A DNA stretch of 64,000 nt, from positions 1 through 64,000 of the forward strand of contig NZ_CP014007.2 in NCBI RefSeq assembly GCF_001658025.2, given 5' to 3'. How positions within the stretch are numbered: position 1 is the stretch's first letter; each line of letters opens with the position of its first letter. Below the pieces are notes generated by a model, which made no database searches, was not told the origin of the DNA, and was given only the letters and a program-made list of their open reading frames with translations. Positions 59,518-64,000 of this stretch are shown piece after piece. Source of the stretch: Kosakonia oryzae (GTDB lineage Bacteria > Pseudomonadota > Gammaproteobacteria > Enterobacterales > Enterobacteriaceae). The translations under genes were made by a program, and so were the position numbers.

Positions 59518-61268
59518 ACCTGCTGGTCGAGGTCGGTCATTTCCTGATTCCCGGTCTGGATGTGTTACAGCTTATCTTCTTTATAGCGATGGTGGCTGGC
59601 GTGACGCTGACCATTCGCGGCGTGAAGCGTCGTGCGAAAGAGGCGAACTGGCAAACATTATGGGATGGTCAGACGCAGGGAAAAATGAATTCCGGGCTGG
59701 GTTCTGCTGCTGAACTTAGCCAGTCGGTGGCGACGAAAGCGGAGAAGATCGCCGCCATTATGCCGGGGATGCTGTTAATTGTCGGCCTGCTGGGCACGTT
59801 TCTTGGCCTCGGGCTGGCGCTGGATAAAGCCTCCGGCATTCTGCATAACACCGGCAACAGCATTGGCGCGATGGACAGCGCCATGGGCGATCTGATGAAT
59901 ATGATGCAGGGGCTGGGGGTGAAATTTAAAACCTCTACCTGGGGGATTATCGCCTTTATTGTCCTGAAGTGGTGGGAAACCCATAACGGCTATGAAGAGC
60001 GCCGCTTAAGCTGGTGCATGGCCCGGTTGCAGCAGGCAATTGATGAAAGCCGTGAAGCGGAAGAGGCCGCGCGCCGTGCGCAACTTCAACAACAGCAGCA
60101 GGCGCAAATAACGGCGACTGACACGCTCGTTGCGGCATTCGCGCAGGAAACCCAAACGCTGCGCGATATGTTTGCGCAGCAGGTAAAACAGGGCGAAGAG
60201 GCCGAAGCGCAGCGCCACGTGCAGCAACAGCAGGCGCAGAAAACGGCCACCGAAAGCCTCGTCGCGGCGCTGGCGCAGCAAACTCAGACATTACGCGATG
60301 AGTTTGTTCAGCAGGCGAAACGCGCCGAAGAGTACGAAGCGCAGCGCCATACGCATCAACTGGCGACATTGACGGAAATTGCCGATATCAACGGACAATC
60401 CCGCAGTCTGCTGGAGAGCTATACGCGCAGCAGCCAGCAGAACCTGGAGGCGCTGCAACAGGCGGCTGGCGCGATGAGTAACGCTTCGCAGAAAGTGGCG
60501 GATTCCGCGGAAAGCCTGCAAGGAGTTGTTTCCACGCTGGGCGAGGATTTAAGCAGCGTGATGAACGATATCCGCAGCGAGCTTTCTGCTGTGGTGACAG
60601 AGATGAACAGCGACTTTACCCGCAACGTACAGCAGATGAGCGAGATGCTGTCTGCTTCCACCCGCCAGCTAAGCGCCACCATGGAAACCATCGAACGATC
60701 CCTCAAAGCGGCGATTGGCGAGATGGGCGATGCCTTCAGCAGCAATATGTCGGAGATGGCCAGCCAGCTCACCTCGGCGACCACGGTGATCAGCCAGTCG
60801 GTCGATACCATGTCGGCGCGTATTGATAGCACCATGACGGAGCTGAGCGAGAAAACCAACGAGGCGGCGAAAGTACAGAGCCGGGTGATGAACGACTTCT
60901 CCATCACCAGTGAAAACCTCAACATTGAAGTGCAGGAGATGACGCAATACATCAAGCGAGTCACCAAAGAGATCCAGACCAGCCTGATGGCCGTCTCCGT
61001 CAGCAACCAGCGGCTGGAGTCGCTGCCGAAGCGCTTTAATGAGTCGCAAGCCGCGCTGGAAAACGCCTGCAAGGTCATCGTCACGCTGCATGAGAAGCTG
61101 GAAGATCTGTGCGATGTTACGGCGAAACAGCTCGCCAGCCAGTTGCCATCGGCAGAAAAAGAGGCGCTGATTGCGGCGGTGATGGATATGCAGCGTAAGC
61201 TCGCGACATTGCTGACCGAAGCGCAACACTACAGGCTGAATCCGCTGCCTGAAAGCGCAGAGGCGTAA
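59514..61268 (+). CDS. ZorA-like MotA/TolQ/ExbB channel protein with long coiled-coil tail
   Basis: Inner-membrane proton-channel subunit of 584 residues. Three membrane helices are visible (about 16-36, 82-105, 141-160). The second carries the family motif PGMLLIVGLLGTFLGLGLAL, and the third is preceded by GVKFKTSTWGI, the pore-lining Thr-containing segment of MotA/TolQ. After helix 3 there are about 420 residues of heptad-rich helix, including near-repeats rich in Gln (QQQQQAQITATDTLVAAFAQ, QQQAQKTATESLVAALAQ). A long cytosolic tail of this kind is the hallmark of ZorA. Confidence 0.88.
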   Translation: MNLLVEVGHFLIPGLDVLQLIFFIAMVAGVTLTIRGVKRRAKEANWQTLWDGQTQGKMNSGLGSAAELSQSVATKAEKIAAIMPGMLLIVGLLGTFLGLGLALDKASGILHNTGNSIGAMDSAMGDLMNMMQGLGVKFKTSTWGIIAFIVLKWWETHNGYEERRLSWCMARLQQAIDESREAEEAARRAQLQQQQQAQITATDTLVAAFAQETQTLRDMFAQQVKQGEEAEAQRHVQQQQAQKTATESLVAALAQQTQTLRDEFVQQAKRAEEYEAQRHTHQLATLTEIADINGQSRSLLESYTRSSQQNLEALQQAAGAMSNASQKVADSAESLQGVVSTLGEDLSSVMNDIRSELSAVVTEMNSDFTRNVQQMSEMLSASTRQLSATMETIERSLKAAIGEMGDAFSSNMSEMASQLTSATTVISQSVDTMSARIDSTMTELSEKTNEAAKVQSRVMNDFSITSENLNIEVQEMTQYIKRVTKEIQTSLMAVSVSNQRLESLPKRFNESQAALENACKVIVTLHEKLEDLCDVTAKQLASQLPSAEKEALIAAVMDMQRKLATLLTEAQHYRLNPLPESAEA

Positions 61269-61276
61269 ATCAGCCG

Positions 61277-61963
61277 ATGAAAGATAAACCAAATGAGTGG
61301 GTCTCTATCTCGGATCTGATGGCGGGCGTGATGGCCGTGGTCATGCTGATGCTGGTGTTATCGGTGCTGCAAAATAAAGTGGCGGAAGTGAAGCGCGAGC
61401 AGGAGAAAAACAGTGGCCTGGCGGCAGCGCAGCAGAAGCTGAACACCCTGATGCACAGCATGCAAAAGGAGATGACCGATCGCGGAGAAGAGATGCTGGT
61501 GGGGTTTGATATGGCCAGCGGCAAAATCACCCTGCGCGACAAAATTTTCGCCAAAGGCAGCGCCTGTATCACCGATCAGGCAAAAGATGCGCTGGCGCGT
61601 CTGGCTCCGCGGATTGCTGAGTTTGTTGGCAGCGCGGCGAATACCCAGGTGTTTGTTGAAGGGCATACCGACAACTTGCAGGTCAGCAATCCGGTCACCG
61701 ATATTTCCCGTTTCTGTACCGTTTATGACGACAACTACACGCTCTCAGCCGCCCGTGCGCGGGAAGCGCGCAAACTGCTGGTCACCTCGCTGGATGAACA
61801 ACAATCGCGGCGCGTGATTGTCGCCGGTTTTGGCGATTCACAACCGCTCAGCGGCATTTCGCCTGATGATGAGCGCAACCGCCGCGTTGAAGTTCAATTT
61901 CTCACCCATGCTGCCGCACGTCAGGACAGCGCTACCACAGAGTCAACAACCGATGGCAAATAA
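61277..61963 (+). CDS. ZorB-like MotB/OmpA-domain stator protein
   Basis: Partner of the ZorA-like channel, 228 residues. One N-terminal membrane helix (about 12-32) begins with ISDLMAG; Asp13 corresponds to the proton-binding Asp of MotB/TolR/ZorB. The periplasmic part ends in an OmpA-type peptidoglycan-binding domain (FVEGHTDN, LSAARAREARKLL, GFGDSQPL, NRRVEVQF). It is 8 bases after the zorA-like gene and overlaps the next gene by 11 bases. Confidence 0.9.
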   Translation: MKDKPNEWVSISDLMAGVMAVVMLMLVLSVLQNKVAEVKREQEKNSGLAAAQQKLNTLMHSMQKEMTDRGEEMLVGFDMASGKITLRDKIFAKGSACITDQAKDALARLAPRIAEFVGSAANTQVFVEGHTDNLQVSNPVTDISRFCTVYDDNYTLSAARAREARKLLVTSLDEQQSRRVIVAGFGDSQPLSGISPDDERNRRVEVQFLTHAAARQDSATTESTTDGK

Positions 61964-62693
61964 CTACAGGCAGGATACAGACCTGGAGCTTCTGCGCTAT
62001 GCAGACCAGGAGATGCTGGGCGTACTGGTGAACTATTTAACCACCGACAAAGATGGTTCCACGCGTTACACCGAGTCGTTAACCGGCGATGAGGCATTCA
62101 AGGCGGCAAACGGCGATTTTCGCAAAGTTTGGCAGCTTATCGGCGCGGAATTACAGCATTTTGGCGGTGATTCGCTGATGAACTTCATTCGCCGCAACGG
62201 CGTGCCGTACAAAGAGATCCTGACCGATGTGTGTAAAAAAATCGGCGTGAAAACGGATTTCTCCGCCGATACGGTAGAAATCGAGAAAGCGATGCTGGCG
62301 AAGTTGTTTGAGGACTCCTGGGAAAACATGAGTGAAGCCGAACGCGCCAGCGTGCGCGCACAATTGAAAATCAACGGCAATCTGGCGGGCGGCGCGGCGC
62401 TGTCCGCCATTATCGCGGCGATTCGCCTCGGCGGGTTTATGTCTTACCAGGTGTCGCTGATTGTGGCCAATGCTGTCGCCAGAGCGCTGCTGGGACGCGG
62501 GCTGGCGCTGGCTGCCAATGCGGGGCTGGTGCGGGCGATCGGTATTTTCGCCGGGCCAGTGGGAATGGCGATCTCCGCGCTGCTCACACTACCGGCGCTG
62601 ACCGGCCCGGCTTATCGCGTTACGTTACCGGCGGTGGTGCAAATTGCGGCGATGCGCCAGCAGCTTCTGAAACCTGAAGAGGACATTTTTTAA
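61953..62693 (+). CDS. YaaW-family (UPF0174/DUF3944) protein
   Basis: Protein of 246 residues resembling E. coli YaaW: the opening NNYRQDTDLELLRYADQEML, the central KVWQLIGAELQHFGGDSLMN and the end SGxAYRVT-type GPAYRVTLPAVVQIAAMRQQ. The C-terminal half is hydrophobic and Ala/Gly-rich (about 150-225) and may insert in membrane. The start at 61953 inside the zorB-like gene is chosen by homology. The function of YaaW itself is unknown; its presence inside a ZorAB-type operon is notable. Confidence 0.83.
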   Translation: MANNYRQDTDLELLRYADQEMLGVLVNYLTTDKDGSTRYTESLTGDEAFKAANGDFRKVWQLIGAELQHFGGDSLMNFIRRNGVPYKEILTDVCKKIGVKTDFSADTVEIEKAMLAKLFEDSWENMSEAERASVRAQLKINGNLAGGAALSAIIAAIRLGGFMSYQVSLIVANAVARALLGRGLALAANAGLVRAIGIFAGPVGMAISALLTLPALTGPAYRVTLPAVVQIAAMRQQLLKPEEDIF

Positions 62694-63574
62694 TGGATAC
62701 GATATTCACGTTTGACTGGCTTAAGGTCTATCCGGACGTGCTGGAAGCGCTGCAAAACGGGAAAGCGGTGCTGCGCGACGGTGTGGCGTACTGGACGGAA
62801 CTGGCGGAAAAATCAGGGATTGCGCAGCATATGCCGCTCAAACAGATCCCTTTTAACCCGGAATCCATCACCGAATTGAAGCAACTGGTGCAGATGGCGC
62901 AAGCCACGCAACTGGCGGCGATCGGCCTTTCGACGGGTATTGTTGTCGGCGCAATTGTGGTGCAAACCCTGTATCTGGCGAAAAAAATCGACAAGCTACA
63001 GCAGAGCATTGACGTGATCTCCGCCGATATTCATGCGCAGAACGTCATCTTTTATATGGAAAAACTGTCGCGCTATTTTGGCGTGGTGGAATCGGCCCGC
63101 GTGTTGCTGCTGGATAAAGCGCTGGTGGAAGAGACCAAAGACGTAGCGGCAAGCCTGCTGGCGCAGTTGGCCTGCGAGCGTAATGAAGTGTTGTCGCTGA
63201 TTGATAATCTGCTCTCGTTCGCCGATGAGCTGACCGATCGCCACCTTGAGCAGGTGCTGGATTTTATCACCCTGATGATGGATATCCTGCCGAAAGCGAT
63301 CTACATCGAAAGCCAGCTTTGCGACCGCTACGGCAAATTCCGGCTGGCTGAACACTTAATGCGTGAGAATGCACAGCGCTACCGCGCCACGCTGGAAGAG
63401 TACCGCCAATGGTGTAACCGTAAAGCGAAACAGGCGATCAGTGGTAAAGCGAACCCGGAAGCGCTGGCTTTCCATAACAAAAAAACGGAACTGAGCGACC
63501 TGTTTAACTCGCCGGATAACCCGCTGTTGCTGAGTGAGTTGCAGCGTTTTACGCCGGAATTGTTGCCACGTTAA
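62693..63574 (+). CDS. Membrane-anchored helical protein ending the ZorAB-like cluster
   Basis: Unrecognised 293-residue protein. One or two hydrophobic helices near 70-95 (LAAIGLSTGIVVGAIVVQTL) are followed by a short coiled coil (KKIDKLQQSIDVISADIHAQ) and a long soluble helical domain rich in Leu/Asp/Glu. No catalytic motif is visible. Its ATG overlaps the YaaW-family stop (TAATG), which places it in the same operon and makes it a candidate effector or sensor. Confidence 0.75.
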   Translation: MDTIFTFDWLKVYPDVLEALQNGKAVLRDGVAYWTELAEKSGIAQHMPLKQIPFNPESITELKQLVQMAQATQLAAIGLSTGIVVGAIVVQTLYLAKKIDKLQQSIDVISADIHAQNVIFYMEKLSRYFGVVESARVLLLDKALVEETKDVAASLLAQLACERNEVLSLIDNLLSFADELTDRHLEQVLDFITLMMDILPKAIYIESQLCDRYGKFRLAEHLMRENAQRYRATLEEYRQWCNRKAKQAISGKANPEALAFHNKKTELSDLFNSPDNPLLLSELQRFTPELLPR

Positions 63575-63604
63575 ACCGGCGCAGGCACGCCCTGCGCCAC
63601 GGTT

Positions 63605-63694
63605 TTACAGCGCTTGCCGCGTCGGGCGGAAGAGAATTTCGTTGATATCCACATCGTCGGCGATCACCACCACGTTGTTCTCACCGTTATTCAT
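63605..63694 (-). pseudogene. Remnant of a short-chain dehydrogenase gene (3' end)
   Basis: Minus-strand reading MNNGENNVVVIADDVDINEI then LFRPTRQAL ends with the C-terminal segment (DINEILFRPTRQ) common in SDR oxidoreductases, but the remaining 200 or more residues of such an enzyme are missing. It lies just downstream of the cupin stop, so it looks like a deletion scar. Confidence 0.55.
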
Positions 63695-63704
63695 GACTTC
63701 TTCG

Positions 63705-64000
63705 TTAGCCGCGATATTGCTCGTCGGTAACCTGTTCAAGCCAGGTCACCGGGCTGCCATTTAACGACTCGGCGATGGCAATATGGGTCATCGCCGTATC
63801 TGCTGTCGCGCCGTGCCAGTGTTTAACATCCTCCGGGATCCAGACGATATCGCCCGGGTTCATCTCCTGAATGGCTTCGCCTTCGCACTGGATCCAGCCT
63901 TTACCGTGGGTGACGATCAGCGTCTGGCCGAGCGGATGGGTATGCCACGCGGTGCGCGCGCCCGGTTCAAACGTCACGGTTGCGCCGCCCACGCGGGCAG
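63705..64000 (-). CDS. Cupin-domain protein (partial, continues beyond the window)
   Basis: C-terminal 97 or so residues of a small cupin running in from the right edge. The single cupin has metal ligands in [15 protein letters not shown] (two His) and VKHWHGA (His), and the typical end [20 protein letters not shown]. Such cupins often accompany carboxymuconolactone decarboxylase or SDR genes. The start lies outside the window. Confidence 0.85.
   Translation of the reverse strand, partial: ARVGGATVTFEPGARTAWHTHPLGQTLIVTHGKGWIQCEGEAIQEMNPGDIVWIPEDVKHWHGATADTAMTHIAIAESLNGSPVTWLEQVTDEQYRG

Noticed and set aside
60056-60330. Gln-rich near-repeats in the ZorA-like gene as a possible tandem DNA repeat or CRISPR
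   Set aside because: The units are coding, diverged and not regularly spaced; they are coiled-coil sequence, not an array.

Overview
The window is chromosomal DNA from a member of the Enterobacteriaceae close to Klebsiella, Enterobacter and Kosakonia. It opens at the first base of dnaA and runs through dnaN-recF-gyrB, yidA, yidR-yidQ, ibpAB, yidE-yidP, an alpha-glucoside PTS operon, yidHG-yidF, dsdA, emrD, tisB/istR, ivbL-ilvBN, yicN and nepI. That order largely follows the E. coli replication-origin side of the map, with gains and losses. There is no dgo operon after yidA and no uhp genes after ilvN.

Region by region: 1-7.2 kb holds replication and topology genes. 7.3-10.1 kb holds yidR, the YidQ lipoprotein and the heat-shock holdases IbpA/IbpB, with a sigma32 promoter and probable RNA thermometers. 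10.2-20.6 kb holds transporters, an EIICB plus GH4 alpha-glucoside operon under the GntR-type YidP, and a lone radical-SAM sulfatase-maturase homologue. 20.7-28.7 kb holds an atypical GH5 hydrolase, efflux pumps, a complete TisB/IstR-1 SOS toxin-antitoxin locus, and the attenuated ilvBN operon. 28.8-36.5 kb is accessory carbon metabolism: a Tat-exported bicupin oxalate decarboxylase and a beta-glucoside PTS operon (EIIB, EIIC, GH1, EIIA, porin) with a divergent LacI repressor and clear operators.

36.6-42.7 kb is the first outstanding region. It is a divergent cluster encoding every step from acetyl-CoA to butyrate: thiolase, SDR acetoacetyl-CoA reductase, MaoC hydratase, FabV/Ter enoyl reductase, phosphotransbutyrylase and butyrate kinase. 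A good FNR-type site lies in the shared promoter region. The design (R-stereospecific, no Bcd-Etf) implies an ATP-yielding fermentative butyrate route, which is not a normal trait of this family.

43-54 kb holds a five-gene peptide-type ABC importer, redox enzymes with adjacent AraC and LysR regulators, and two small unknown genes. 54.3-56.0 kb is a molybdate/tungstate-type ABC pair with a ModE-like operator but no ATPase. 56.3-63.6 kb is the second outstanding region: a WYL regulator followed by an AAA+ ATPase, a coiled-coil protein, a ZorA-like MotA/TolQ/ExbB channel with a long coiled tail, a ZorB-like OmpA-domain protein, a YaaW-family protein and a membrane-anchored protein. This has the core of a Zorya-type anti-phage machine but none of the known Zorya effectors. 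The window ends in a cupin gene next to an SDR gene remnant.
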